From NCBI GenBank assembly GCA_028751875.1, contig CM054135.1:11851383-11915382 (forward strand): 64,000 nucleotides of DNA, given 5' to 3'. Position 1 is the stretch's first letter; each line of letters starts with the position of its first letter. Source of the stretch: Rapana venosa. Taxonomy: Eukaryota; Mollusca; Gastropoda; Neogastropoda; Muricidae. The position numbers and the translations under genes are program-made. The notes under the pieces are model-generated. The model worked only from the letters and a program-made list of their open reading frames with translations, did not search any database and had not been told where the DNA came from. Below, piece after piece: positions 10,168 to 21,860 of the stretch.

Positions 10168-10590
10168 AACACCGTGTGCCTGAACTGTTGTGTATCACTG
10201 TGTGCCTGAACTGTTGTGTATCACTGTGTGCCTGAACTGCCGTGTATCACTGTGTGCCTGAACTGCTGTATCTCTGTGTGCCTGAACTGCTGTATCACTG
10301 TGTGCCTTAACTGCTGTGTATCACTGTGTGCCTGAACTGTTGTATATCACTGTGTGCCTGAACTGCTGTGTATCTCTGTGTGCCTGAACTGCTGTATATC
10401 TCTGTGTGCCTGAACTGTTGTGTATCACTGTGTGCCTGAACTGTTGTGTATCACTGTGTGCCTGAACTGCTGTATCGCTGTGTGCCTGAACTGCTGTGTA
10501 TCACTGTGTGCCTGAACTGCCGTGTATCACTGTGTGCCTGAACTGCCGTGTGTCACTGTGTGCCTGAAATACTGTGTCATGACTGTGCTT
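10168..10590 (+). repeat. 26-bp minisatellite, about 16 copies
   Basis: The unit is GTGTGCCTGAACTGCTGTG plus TATCACT, with starts at 10174 and 10200. Some units are shortened to about 22-24 bp. The core GTGTGCCTGAA...TGTGT resembles the first half of the 47-bp unit (GTGTCTGAAATACAGTGTG). The last units (GCCTGAAATACTGTGTCATG) are intermediate between the two arrays. Confidence 0.9.
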
Positions 10591-11754
10591 TTGTATCACT
10601 CGCTGTCTGCCCTGGTCACCACTGTCTGCTGTGAATGGCTCTGTGCTGCGTGTAGTCAGAGTGGAACTGTATTCAGTGCCTGAGTAACTAACTGGACATC
10701 AGTAAGCCTGAACGGCCGTGGAATGTGCGCTGGAGTATTCCCTTGACACAACATCCCCGACTACCGTGTGTGGTAGAGGTCGCGTTTCTGGGCTGCCACA
10801 GTCTGGACACTAACGTTTAAGATACAGCTGTACCACTTGTTCTAATCGCGTCAGTCTTACAAAGAATACAGAAACACAGTTCAGTTTCCCGCATTCCTTT
10901 ATTCATACTCTCAAACACTGTTTTGAAAGCGGTAGAAAAACCACACCAGTTTGAACAGTCTATTTCAAAGTGAGCAAATAGACCAGGAAGTGGATGTCTG
11001 GAAAAGGATGTATGTTGACACTACAGAGGACAGCTGGTGCACGGAATTCACTCATCATGCAGATCACATCATCACAGATCATGCTGCCAGACTTACTTCA
11101 CTTCACCCCAGGGTGCTTCCAGACCAGCCATCGGGGCGGTCACTAAGGTCAGAGCACAAAGGCTACCCGAGCAATCACCCCACGTCCAAAACCAACGAGA
11201 TCAATCCCCTCAAATATTCAATAATGTCAACGTGAAAGACATGACACGTTGATAAAATGGCAGCTTGTCTGAACCATTGCTTGATTGCTAACCATGCCCG
11301 TAACCATTACCAACGTTTTTCATCCACAAAGGCAAATAAAACCAGGCGGTTCTGAGGACACCGACCATTCTACTGAATAGTCACGAAAAAAAAAAGCTGT
11401 ACAAAAAGATCAAAATGGGTTCAAAGTAAAAAAAATAAATAAATAAATAAATAAATAAAAAGGAAAAAAAGAAAAAAAGAAAAAGCACATGAAATGGTAT
11501 ATGGGTAAATAACGCTACACAACGAACACCCTGTGCTCATCCCAGTGTTTAGAATTCCATCTCCTCGTTGACAGAGCAATGCAATAGAGTCACTCTGCAA
11601 TGTCTCTCGGAAGCCAGACTGCAGCTGCCTTAACCGTCCACGTCAGAGCTGCCGCCTCCTTGGTTGAAAAGGATCACATGAAAACAGTTCACAGTCAGCC
11701 ACACTAATCCTTTCTGATATCCAGCATGATCAGTTTCCTCCCCTAAAAAGACGA

Positions 11755-11756
<2 letters not shown>
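10591..11756. other. Unique stretch, no gene recognised
   Basis: Mixed sequence with an A-rich patch and (AAAT)n at 11430-11490. A 94-codon open frame at 10951-11235 has no motif I recognise and overlaps another frame of similar length. I see no support for a gene. Confidence 0.5.
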
Positions 11757-11796
<40 letters not shown>

Positions 11797-11814
11797 TGGA
11801 GAGAGGAGAGAGAG

Positions 11815-11854
<40 letters not shown>

Positions 11855-12001
11855 AGTCAAGTCAAATCAAATCAAATACAAATCAAATTCTTTTATTTCG
11901 AGGGTAATGAATAAGCACTCATGTGCTTTTTTACATCCAGTCCCGCCCTTACGGGTCATATACTAAATGAACCCAATACCAGAGAGACGCTTTGACGCTT
12001 T

Positions 12002-12068
<67 letters not shown>
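11757..12068 (-). mobile_element. Retroelement 3' end embedded between (GA)n tracts
   Basis: Between (GA)n at 11757-11851 and (GA)n at 12001-12068 lies the 3' end of a minus-strand retroelement. It starts at a TCAAATCAAATCAAAT-type tail (about 11856), continues with TTTTATTTCGAGG and AATAAGCACTCATGTGC, and ends near a GACGCTTTGACGCTTTGA motif. The segment AATAAGCACTCATG recurs near 63289, and a related form occurs near 16100. Its length suggests a SINE or a strongly truncated LINE. Confidence 0.55.
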
Positions 12069-12072
<4 letters not shown>

Positions 12073-12392
12073 CAAGATTTCAAATGTTTAATGTGTTTTG
12101 GCCATAGGCATACATACACATTGAGAGAGGGTGGAGATGGGGTGGTCCATTAATGTATGACAACCGAAATATAATAACCTTTTCCCAATCAGAATACAAA
12201 GTACAACCCATTTGTATCTACAAAAAGCATTTAGATATTCTACACTATTGCTGATATACAGCCTTTTATCATCTGTCCTTCCTAGAAAAATTAAAACAAA
12301 ATATATATCAACTGGACAAGAAAATCACTGAACAAACCTCAAGTTAATATTCGGAAAGTGGTGGGGGTGGAGGTGTTGAGACTGAAGATGAC

Positions 12393-13094
12393 CTAACTTT
12401 CAAGAATAGCCTGTCTTCTTCTAATAGCATGAAACACATATTTACCGATATGGCGACAGACATCTTCGTTCTTTCCATCTAGCAGTCTTGACAGAGGTAA
12501 ATCAAGAAAATCTTTAAGGAACTTTTCTCTCATGTCATTATATAATGGACAAGTAAGTAAGAAATGTCGTTCATTTTCTTCTTGAAAACCACATGGACAT
12601 TGCTTATCCATCGGGTTTTCACTGTACCTATGCATATTGCAGTTTATAGGTAATACACCAAGTCTTACATGTGAAAACGCGACTCTAAAACATACTATAT
12701 CAATGCATGAAAGATATCGTTCTTTGCCAAAGACATCTTTAAACGTTCTATACATTTCATATCTACTCCCATCACGTAGGGTGGATGTCCATTCCTGCAT
12801 GAATATATCTACTAATCTCTGTTTGAACTCACTTAAAAAACTGCGTTCATTACTGGTACCTTGGTTCATCCATACAAACTGAAAACCTGTGCTACATAAC
12901 ATGTTCTTAATATCTGTCACCCACATTTTTACCCCGATTATCCAAAGACAAAAGCATCTGATAACATTGTTTGGAAGTCTGTCTGCTTCCATCTGCAGTA
13001 AATGCAGCCAATACTTCACAGATCTGACAGTTGTGTTGATGAAAAGAGGATATCTGCCTAGCTCACCGTACACTAATTTGTTTGGCGTTTTCAA
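12393..13094 (-). pseudogene. LINE ORF2 C-terminal domain with cysteine motif
   Basis: A 233-residue open frame ending at the element's natural stop. It carries the domain that follows the RT in many animal LINEs, with the pattern CPCGFQEENERHFLLTCPLY (Cys-Cys-His-Cys) at about residues 168-187. It ends shortly after a basic stretch (IRRRQAILES). The domain is presumed to bind RNA or the target, which is family knowledge rather than something seen here. Confidence 0.75.
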
Positions 13095-13676
13095 AGGTAC
13101 TCCCAGATATCGTTTGCAAGCTAAAAGGTGTACTTTTTCAAGGTTATCGAGTCTATTAACCCCCCAGACTTCAGAGGAGTATAAAAATTATCGACTGCAC
13201 TTTTGCATCAAATATCTTGAAGAAAGTTTTTTTGTTTTCGTTTCTTTGCATTTTGAATAAGCTCTACTTAAAATATACAACGCTCTTTTACCTTTTGTAA
13301 CAAAATCAGCAGTTCCAAGTTTGCAACTTAGTTTTGTTGTAAATGTAAACCCAAAGGTAAGTGTAACTGTTTACCACTTCCACAAGATCACCATCATAAA
13401 ACCATTTTTCATTTTTTGATAGGTGTCCCCTTTTTCTAAAAACCATAACCTTAGTCTTTTCTTTATTAACTCTAAGTTTTTAAACTATCACAACAAGTTT
13501 TTAGATAATTCAGTTGAGTCTGCAATCCTCTGGGAGTGGTTGACAACAATACCACATCGTCAGCGAATAAGAGAATAAACAATTCAGTCACAGTTGGAAT
13601 AAGCTGAATACCATGAACACCAAATTCATTAATATGATGAGCTAAGTTATTTATAAACAGTGAAAAAAGGGTTGGA
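13095..13676 (-). pseudogene. LINE ORF2 middle part: RT motifs B and C, thumb
   Basis: No single long frame covers this interval, but the RT continues across shifted frames. GVRQGCVLSPT-like sequence appears at about 13690-13655. The YADD-type motif reads LFADDVVLLS at about 13573-13544, followed by the SLKLRVNKEKTKVMVF-like thumb segment near 13480. At least two frameshifts are needed to join the flanking frames. This is either decay or long-read indel error. Confidence 0.75.
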
Positions 13677-15854
13677 CTAAGAACACAACCTTGGCGAACT
13701 CCCGTAGGACAAGGGAAAAAAATCTGTATAGTCGTTATTAATTCTTACACAGGATAGGAGTGAGCTATACATAGCTTTGAGGGAGCAAAAAAACTTTCCC
13801 CTTACTCCAGCATCAAGAACAGCTTCAAGTAGTTTTTGGTGATGTACAGAGTCAAATGCTTTCTTGATATCAATAAATGCCACGTACAGCTTTCTTTTCC
13901 CACTATTTAGACATTTCTGGATAACAGAATACAATGTAAAGATATGATCGACTGTGGAATAATTTCTCCTGAAACCTGCCTGGTTTTCAACAATGCTGTG
14001 CGTGTCTTCCAACCACAAGTACAGTCGTGTGTTAAGAATTGATGTATAACATTTACATAATATACTAATTAACGAAACCCCTCTATAATTGTCTGGGTTG
14101 TCTGCATCACCCTTTTTGAAGATAGGAACTACTATTGCTTTTGCCCACTCTTTAGGATAAATGCCTTGACTAAATATTTGATTAAAGAATTTTTCCAAAA
14201 ACTCTATCACAACTCCATTACCTGCTTTTAGCATCTCTGCTGTAACACCATCTATTCCTGGGGATTTGCCACATTTTAGATTGTTTATTGCACGTTTAAT
14301 TTCTTCTTTTAGTATGGGCATATTTAAGATATGATCTTTGTCTTCTTCCAAACTGCTATCTGAATCAGTGTTATCTTTGAGCTGTATTTTCCCAGTATTA
14401 TACACATTCTTGAAATGTTCATACCATTCTTCCAGTTTTATTTTATCACTGATGCCAGTCCTTTCACTCCCTCCAATCCTTTTTAGTTCTTTCCAAAATA
14501 ATGCAGAATCGTTGCTTTTCTTTGTCAACAACTCAGCAAGATCTTTTCTGAACCATCTCTTCTTTTGTTTTAACAAAAATCTATACTGCTTTTTCCCTTC
14601 TAGATATGTTTTTCTATCAGACTCCTTCCTCGTTCTTTTAAATGTTCTTAACTGATTCTTTGTCATTTGTTTTGCTCTGTGACATTCAGCATCAAACCAA
14701 GGAGATCGCCTGTGCTTTTTCCCCATAGTGCACTGTTTAACCATGCACTTACTTGCCGTTAGGAGGCAGTCAACAAATAACTCGAGGGCCTTATCCACAT
14801 TACTGTTAGTGAATGAAATAGCCTCTTCCAGTTTAATTCTGATACTATTTTCGTTAATTGTCTTTGTGAAATCTCCCTCTTTTTCTTTCTCCCAAATTAT
14901 TTTTTCCCTCAAACATGATTTTCTCCCTTCCTTGTTAGTATTATCAATATTGTCCTTACTATTGTGTTGTATGTAGATTTTAATACGTAATTCGACGGGT
15001 AAGTGGTCTGATTCTATTGCATCCAGCACTTTCAGGTTTTCTATCTTTAAACCAGTTAACAAATCACATGATACAATAAAATAATCCAGGACACTTGCAC
15101 CTGAGCTACCAATATAGGTGCAGCTGCCATCATATCCATAACCAGACATACCGTTCAAAATTACACAATCAGTCACATTACAAAACTCCAAAAGTTGCTT
15201 ACCAAACAAATTAACATCTTTGTCTTCCGAAGTTCTAGAAAGAAAATAATCATTTGCGTTATGTACATCAAAAGGTCGAATATCATCAGAACTCAAGTCG
15301 TCACAGTTTTTGGAAGCAGTTCGTGCATTAAAATCACCAGAAAGCATCAAAAAGAAATCATCATGGGTTTTGTAAAGGTCTATAACACATTTTTCTAATA
15401 ATTCTAATCCATAGCCATTGTCAGTTTTGCTCCAAAATGGCGAGTCATGTGGTGGAATGTATGTAGATATATAAATAACATCTTTCTTTGTGTTCAACAG
15501 CTCTTTACTAATTTTCAGTATAACATTTTCAGTTTCTGTGTGAATTGTTTTAACATACTCAGAGTAACACTTCTTCACGAGAACCACTACACCTCCAGAG
15601 TGTCTGCCGTGCTTAGTAAGTTTTCTTGCTTTTGAAATGTAACTGTTAAACTGTGCAAATGATGCTGTCTCTAGATTACCAGAAAGAAACGTCTCTGTTA
15701 AGGAAACAAAATCATACTGTGTGACAAAATTAATAAAATCTGGGTCTTCTAACTTAGGAATCAATCCACACACATTGTAACACAAAAATGTCATAACACC
15801 ACATCTACTTTCCTGTATATCCGAGGCATGAATTAGCTTGTCATGGTTTAACAA
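13677..15854 (-). pseudogene. LINE ORF2 N-terminal part: endonuclease and RT fingers/palm
   Basis: A 725-residue open frame. The endonuclease nicks target DNA to prime reverse transcription. Its catalytic motifs are all present: YNVCGL (about 25-30), LTETF (about 52-56), GDFNART (about 173-179), the LDYF block (about 256-259) and SDHLPVEL (about 282-289). The RT begins at about residue 540 with WAKAIVVPIFKKGD, NYRGVSLIS and NQAGFRRNYSTVDH, then palm motif A FIDIKKAFDS with the catalytic aspartate. The frame is lost just before motif B, so the stop at 13677 is a frameshift. A CDS start at 15854 is plausible, but a retroelement start could lie further upstream. Intact EN residues suggest recent activity. 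Confidence 0.85.
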
Positions 15855-15973
15855 CCTATTTGTGTCATGCTGTGCCTTACTAGGGTATGATGCCCGGCCA
15901 AACCCCTATTCATTCTCCCTCCCAGGTGAAGGGCTCCTAGAGTTATTTCCCTGATTCTCGCGGACTATTACAC

Positions 15974-15975
<2 letters not shown>

Positions 15976-16016
<41 letters not shown>

Positions 16017-16072
16017 TGAATGAATGAATGAATGAATGAATGAATGAATGAATGAATGAATGAATGAATGAA
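15976..16072. repeat. (GA)n then (GAAT)n microsatellite
   Basis: About 35 bases of GA are followed by about 15 GAAT units. The GA part is the 5' flank of the LINE at 12069-15975. Confidence 0.95.
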
Positions 16073-16476
16073 CATTTTTGAATGAACATGTTTGTTGAGG
16101 GAATATAATAAGCACAATGGTGGCTTTTGTCCATCCAGCCCTCAATCCAAAAAGTAAGTAACCAATCAATCAATCATTCAATTAAACAAACAACATTGAA
16201 ATGTCTCAGCAATTAGGGAAATAGTAACATGAAAACAAGCACAAACAAATGGGATAGAGACAGTTGCATAAATAGGAGAGAGGCTTTGACGCTTTGACCA
16301 ATTTATTGTCATTGCTCAATGTGGCCTGTTGACAAGGGGGCTACACACGACTTTCTATTGCAAAAACAAATATATACAAGAAAAATTACATGATGCATTC
16401 AACATCATGAAAAAAAATAATAAAACAAGAGCCCTCTATGAATGGATACGACTTTAGCCGGCGTAAGCCCTTTTAA
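16073..16476 (-). mobile_element. Truncated retroelement 3' ends next to the gap
   Basis: The segment 16073-16145 contains AATATAATAAGCACAATGG and TCCATCCAG, like the 3' ends at 11890 and 63280. A second 3' end starts at GGCTTTGACGCTTTGACC (about 16281) and runs into the gap. No protein is encoded before the Ns. Confidence 0.45.
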
Positions 16477-16976
16477 NNNNNNNNNNNNNNNNNNNNNNNN
16501 NNNNNNNNNNNNNNNNNNNNNNNNNNNNNNNNNNNNNNNNNNNNNNNNNNNNNNNNNNNNNNNNNNNNNNNNNNNNNNNNNNNNNNNNNNNNNNNNNNNN
16601 NNNNNNNNNNNNNNNNNNNNNNNNNNNNNNNNNNNNNNNNNNNNNNNNNNNNNNNNNNNNNNNNNNNNNNNNNNNNNNNNNNNNNNNNNNNNNNNNNNNN
16701 NNNNNNNNNNNNNNNNNNNNNNNNNNNNNNNNNNNNNNNNNNNNNNNNNNNNNNNNNNNNNNNNNNNNNNNNNNNNNNNNNNNNNNNNNNNNNNNNNNNN
16801 NNNNNNNNNNNNNNNNNNNNNNNNNNNNNNNNNNNNNNNNNNNNNNNNNNNNNNNNNNNNNNNNNNNNNNNNNNNNNNNNNNNNNNNNNNNNNNNNNNNN
16901 NNNNNNNNNNNNNNNNNNNNNNNNNNNNNNNNNNNNNNNNNNNNNNNNNNNNNNNNNNNNNNNNNNNNNNNNNNNN
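16477..16976. other. Assembly gap, exactly 500 N
   Basis: A run of exactly 500 Ns, a conventional scaffold gap whose size need not be real. Copy A of the repeated segment begins immediately after it. Confidence 1.
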
Positions 16977-17909
16977 TTTCAAAAGAAAATTTTCTTTTTT
17001 GTGCTGAATTAGAAAATGTTTTAAAAGGAAACGCCCATGCTTTTGTTTTGTATAGAATACCCCGAGTCAGGGGGGCCAACTAGCAAGCAGATCATCAGAA
17101 CTTTCATCACTGGGAAAGTGTCAGACCCAGTGCAATCATTATAGAAATGGGAGAAAGGCAATGACAAAACGGCTTTGTAAGAACCATAGGATTGTCTTCA
17201 TGGGCCTTTTCCTTTTTCAGCCATTCTATGTTTGATTTCACATAGTCCATAACCCAAAAAGAAAAATTGAAGGCAGTCAGTGAAAACTTTTGATTGCTAT
17301 GTGATGAGGGGGCGGGATGGTACAGAAGGCAGAATTGAGGGGAAGAATACATAGTAGTTATATCTAAAAACATTTCCCCTAATAAAATTGCATGGTACAC
17401 CCGGATGATGCACCTGTTTGTTACACATAGTTATAAGTCTTTCAGCTGATCATTTCTTAGCACGAATTTTAGTCGTATTGTTTCTATGTTTTTCAGCAGG
17501 TAAGACAGGCTTTTTCCCTGAGAAAAAAAATAACAGAAACTCCGGTTCGTAAGAGTCAAAACAGAAACTGTTCTATGCATTTCGCTTTTTCCCCTTGCTT
17601 TTTTTGTTCTACCTTTTTTCTCCAAACTAAAGGAGTTTTTTCCAAAATAATGGGTTTTGATGAACACTGAACTACACCCAAGAGACAAAATTTGTGTCAG
17701 AAGTCGGATTGGAAAACTAGTGCAGATGAAAGAAATATAGCCTTTCATTAAGCATAAAGATTTTTGTAAAGACCCAAAGGAAAACAAGATGTGAAAAGCT
17801 ATTTCAGTAAGGCCCATGATTTTTCCCCGGGCCCTTCCATGAATTCGCTTCTTTTTGGGGGCATCATGAAATGTCTTAACTATGGTAGTGTTGAACCTCC
17901 TGGTAGTCT

Positions 17910-19675
17910 CATCATCATCAGACCCTGACCTTGCGGTTTCGTGGGGAGCATATGAAGCGTTCCCGGGTAAGCCTCCTCATCCATCTTCGGTCCCGTTTTT
18001 CTGGCATTTTTGCCATTCATTCCCCCTGGTCATTCTCTATGTTGTCCACTCCAAATGACTTTTCTGTCTTCCCTTCCTTTGCCACCCGAGTGTTCCTGCA
18101 GACTGTTTGGGGGCCCCAGGTTTGTGCGGTACGTGGCCACTTTTTCAGCTTTCTTTCCTTTGCATGTGAGAAGGGTTCCTTTGGATCCAGCGTGTTTTTT
18201 GGGATTTGAAAATTCGTTGGTTTTAAGTTTTCCAGGAAGCCCAAATTTTCTTGCATTTTTGTTTCCGAAATGACTAATTGCTTTTCTGTTTCAAAATAAA
18301 TTCAGGTTCATTCCGTTAACAGATGGGCTGAATTGGGCTTGTTGACTTTATTTGATTGGGCCGAATCCTTTACTTTTCCTATGGTGGATTTTGTCATGAA
18401 TTTGCCTGGCTATTCGATTTTTGTTTTGTCGTCGATCGCCGTCCTTTGTGAGTGTACCCCAAAGGATTAAAAGCGTCTACCTCCTCCAGTGTGGCCGTTC
18501 ATGTAAATTTTAGCGGTGGCATTGCTCTTGCTGTTCCAAAAGGGTACTTACTTTTCTCCGAGCTCACCTCCATCCCTATGCTCCAGCTCTGTTCTCAAGT
18601 CATGTCGTAAGACTGCAGCTCTGTTACTTCCCCATGGTAAATTCTCGGCAAACCGTTAATTTTTGAGGGGTCGCCGCCAGGGAGATGGTAGGGTGGAAGT
18701 CATGGAGGCCCTTCTATAGTTTTCCCAATAACGATTGAACAGGACTGGAGTTTACGGGCCCTCCTTTTTCGGACCCCAACTGTGGTTTTGTAAGTAGTCG
18801 ACCTGATTGTTCAAAAGGGGACTGCACTGCTTGCAGGGGTTGTATATGCTTGTTTGTTTCCCATATCTTCTTCAAGCCAAAATTTGAGACCTCCCACGGG
18901 GTTTCGGGGCCATACTCTGTCAAAAGCCTTCTTGAAGTCGATAAAGTTGTGGAACAGGTCTCTCGGGATGTTGAAATGTTTTCCACCCCATAGTGGCAGT
19001 TAAAAATCTGTTCGATTGGCTCCTGCCTGCCCTGAACCCAGCTTGTTCCTCTGCAAGGTGTTCTTTCCCCCTTTGAGTCATTCAAAATAACTTTGAGCAT
19101 GATCTTGCTGGCGTTGGTTTGATGAGGCTGATTTGTTCTATATTTGCATGCGTAAATTCCCTTCTTGGCAGGGGTATGATGAGTGAATTGTGTCCAGCTG
19201 TTGGCCATGTTTTTTCTCCCAAACTTCTGACAGATAGCTGAACATATGTGATGACTGTTTCGCCACCATGCTTGAGCAGCTTGCTGGTATATTGTCTGCC
19301 CCGGGACTTTCCTATGGAAGCTGCGGATGTTTTCCCTTCTTCCCCAGTATGGTAATGGGGGAGGGGCTCTTGATGTTGCTGTTTTCTCTTCTTTATCTTT
19401 TTGTCATTTTGTTTTGGGGTAGTTGTACAGTCTCTTGACAATATTTAGACCACCTGTTCAATGCAGCTGAGCTTTCTGTGAGGAGGTTTCCGGAGCTGTC
19501 TTCAATGATGATGATTTGGTTTGAAGTGGTTTTGTGAGTTTCTTCAGGTGTCGTTGCCTTTTTACTGTTGCCCACTTTCATTTTTTTTTCGATCTCATCA
19601 CATTGATCACTGATCCACTTCTCTCGGGCCTTTAAAAATTGACTTCTTCACAGATTTGCCTCCCGGTATTTTTTA
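17910..19675 (-). mobile_element. 5'-truncated RTE LINE inserted only in copy A
   Basis: A minus-strand RTE-type fragment containing the connector, RT and C-terminal part. Recognisable pieces are IIIIEDSSGNLLTES (about 19500), SLIIPLPRREF (about 19160), SKIMLKVILNDSKGE (about 19100), and an EQIFNC helix near 19010. The coding region has many frameshifts. The 3' end reads (GAT)n, typical of RTE. The insertion is bounded by TCCTGGTAGTCT (17898-17909) and TCCTGGTAGCT (19676-19686), a probable 11-12-bp target-site duplication. The site is empty in B near 31872-31887. A related RTE is fixed in B and C at 43180-44755. Confidence 0.8.
18714..19208 (-). pseudogene. RTE reverse transcriptase fragment
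   Basis: A 164-residue open frame within the copy-A insertion. It matches the start of an RTE RT: SKIMLKVILNDSKGE, a degraded AEEQAGFR-type segment (here out of frame), the EQIFNC helix, and a palm motif A region that is shifted. Motif C (YADD) is not visible. It is a dead fragment. Confidence 0.65.
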
Positions 19676-20007
19676 TCCTGGTAGCTATATAAAAAGAAAT
19701 ACCTCTCATAAAAGGTTATTTCATTAGAAAATGAGATAAAACCCTGTAGCCCCAATCAACTGTCAATTTTAAGATATTAGAAAGGAAAGGAAACGCACTC
19801 AAATGTCAGTTCAAAATGAATTACATGGATTAATGAAAACCCTATCTAATCATATTGCCTCTGTGTTGGGACAACCAAAATAAAAAGGAGGATGATTTAA
19901 TGCATACAGTTTCAAGTATTAACTTGGTTCTTGGTAATCTTAACATCTAAAGACCATTTAGAATGGCGGCAAAAAAATGGTCAAACATCTGGATGTCCTA
20001 AGTGATA

Positions 20008-20190
20008 ATCATGTTACATTTAAATCTTGATTTTTCCCATATCATGTTACATTTAAATCCTTGAGTTTTCCATATCATGTACATTTAAATCCTTATTTTC
20101 CCATTCAGTTACATTTAATCCTGAGTTTCCCATATCAGTACATTTAAATCCTTAGTTCCCTACATGTTACATTTAAACCCTTTAGTTCCA
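20008..20190 (+). repeat. 33-bp tandem repeat, about 6 copies, expanded in copy A
   Basis: Units of CATGTTACATTTAAATCC plus TTGAGTTTTCCCATAT, with decay to the right. Copies B and C have a single unit at the same place (about 32230-32275 and 48590-48630). Confidence 0.8.
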
Positions 20191-21649
20191 TAATTGAAAA
20201 TGATCCTACATTGCCATGCTTTTAGTCCTTTTGAGGTGGGGGTCTGGAAGCCATCATCAAAGTCTAAAGGTGCTTACAATGTCACCTCCTGACATTGGTT
20301 GACATTTGCCCATGACATGGTATAACATTTGACCGTGACATTGAAGGACATTTGACCATGACATTGTCGATTTTGATTGTGTATTCCCGGGGCTTGCCAG
20401 TCCACGTCTGGTTGGTTTTGGGGACCGTGTTTCACCACCTGAAAGGTTGCTGTTTTGGGCTATCAATGAGCATCAGCCTTGCTAGAGGTCTCAGTTTGCA
20501 GGATTTTGTCAAAAGGGTCCCTTTCCAGTTCTTGTTAGATCTGCTTTATCTTGTATTCCAACCTCCCTTTACTACAATGAGTCTTTTCTTTGGTTGGTCT
20601 AGTCTTCGAGCGCGTGATCATAAAAGTCTTCAACGTCCTCATCATTTTGCCAGTTTGTTTGTGTAAAGACTTAAATCCCTGTGATGTTGAAAGGAGCTGC
20701 TTCAGATGAATGGTAGAGTGCTAGAGTTGACAAACCCATGTCATTCCAAGTGTCTTTGTAATAAGGCATCAAATTTTCAGTTCGTGTCTATCTTCACTGC
20801 ACTAAAAGAGAGTTATCCCTTTGGGTAAATGTCCCCCAAAATTTTTCCCAGGGTGTCACAACACAGCAAATAACTTAAATCATCCTGTGACAGGGTCTAA
20901 GAACGCGTACTTTGTCTACCTCGTAAAGCTCGTTTTGTTATCCATAAGGCTTATCCCTAATCAATATAAAAAAGCACGAATCGGGGAAAAATTTCTTCAT
21001 AACAGGTTTTTCCTTTTGGGAAACGTTATCAAAAATTTTTCATTGAAAATACTGCTAATATTGCAAAAATTTCTGTGCTGAAAAAAACAGATTGATATAT
21101 GTAAAATTAACTGACAGACCGTCTGTCGAATAATTTCAAGTGCAATGAAAAATTGGTTCGGTATTTACTTTTTTTGTTGACAGAATTTATCAATTAAAAC
21201 CCAGGTAAAATTGTCAATGACTATATGCCAAGTAATCATGCCATTTGCTAAAGTTTGTCATGAAGCCCCTGAAAAATTGCTATTACATGTTTTGTTCGAA
21301 AAGTTCTTGCAGAAATTTGGGTCAAATAATCTGAAGAATCATTTTTTTACTGCTGTCGTTATTTATTTAAAACTGTAACTTTTACATGAATTTTTTTGAT
21401 TGTATTTGCAGATGCTACGTTTTGCATTCCCTTTTGGGGTGGAACAAAAAGTTCCGTTTTAGAGACTACCTGGGTGTTCTCAGTGCCGTCAAAGTTTTCA
21501 GCCTATAATGGTTGTTCCACTTTCCCCTAAACCCTCGAACAGATGACTACATACCTGGATCAAGGTGGGGTTTCAGTGTCATAGTTGGTGTGTTCTTTAT
21601 TCCCATCATAATCAAAATTCGATGTCAAAGTTGCTCTAAAATCTATCTT

Positions 21650-21748
21650 TTCATAAATTGTAATTGTATAAAAGCGCTTCGATTTGTTGCTTTACAAAAA
21701 TTCACGCTATAAAAAATTCATATTATATTATTATTATTAATAATTATA

Positions 21749-21779
<31 letters not shown>

Positions 21780-21794
21780 ATTATTATAATAATA

Positions 21795-21827
<33 letters not shown>

Positions 21828-21860
21828 TTTAATTATTATTATTATTATCATAATATTGAT
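21650..21860 (-). repeat. TATAGCGC-type dispersed repeat with (ATT)n tail
   Basis: On the minus strand it reads (AAT)n, then GAATTTTTTATAGCG, then ACAAATCGAAGCGC. The plus-strand relative at 30070-30145 has GGAATTTATATAGCGC and AAATCGAAGCGC. Copies lie at about 33900-34040 and 50240-50380 within B and C. It is a short dispersed element, probably non-autonomous. Confidence 0.6.

Larger units (their letters stand above)
12069..15975 (-). mobile_element. Nearly full-length ORF2 of a second LINE (EN plus RT)
   Basis: A minus-strand non-LTR retrotransposon of about 3.9 kb. The order is a short 5' segment (15975-15855), apurinic-type endonuclease, reverse transcriptase, C-terminal cysteine motif, stop at 12393, and a 3'UTR of about 320 bp. 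It ends in a duplicated TTGAAATC-like tail at 12069-12085. No RNase H and no ORF1 are visible. It lies directly between (GA)n at 12001-12068 and (GA)n at 15976-16011. The domain set and motifs suggest the Jockey/CR1/I grouping, but I cannot fix the clade. Confidence 0.85.

Noticed and set aside
10951..11252. Two overlapping frames of 94 and 71 codons
   Set aside because: No motif, splice signal or conservation. Lengths are compatible with chance.
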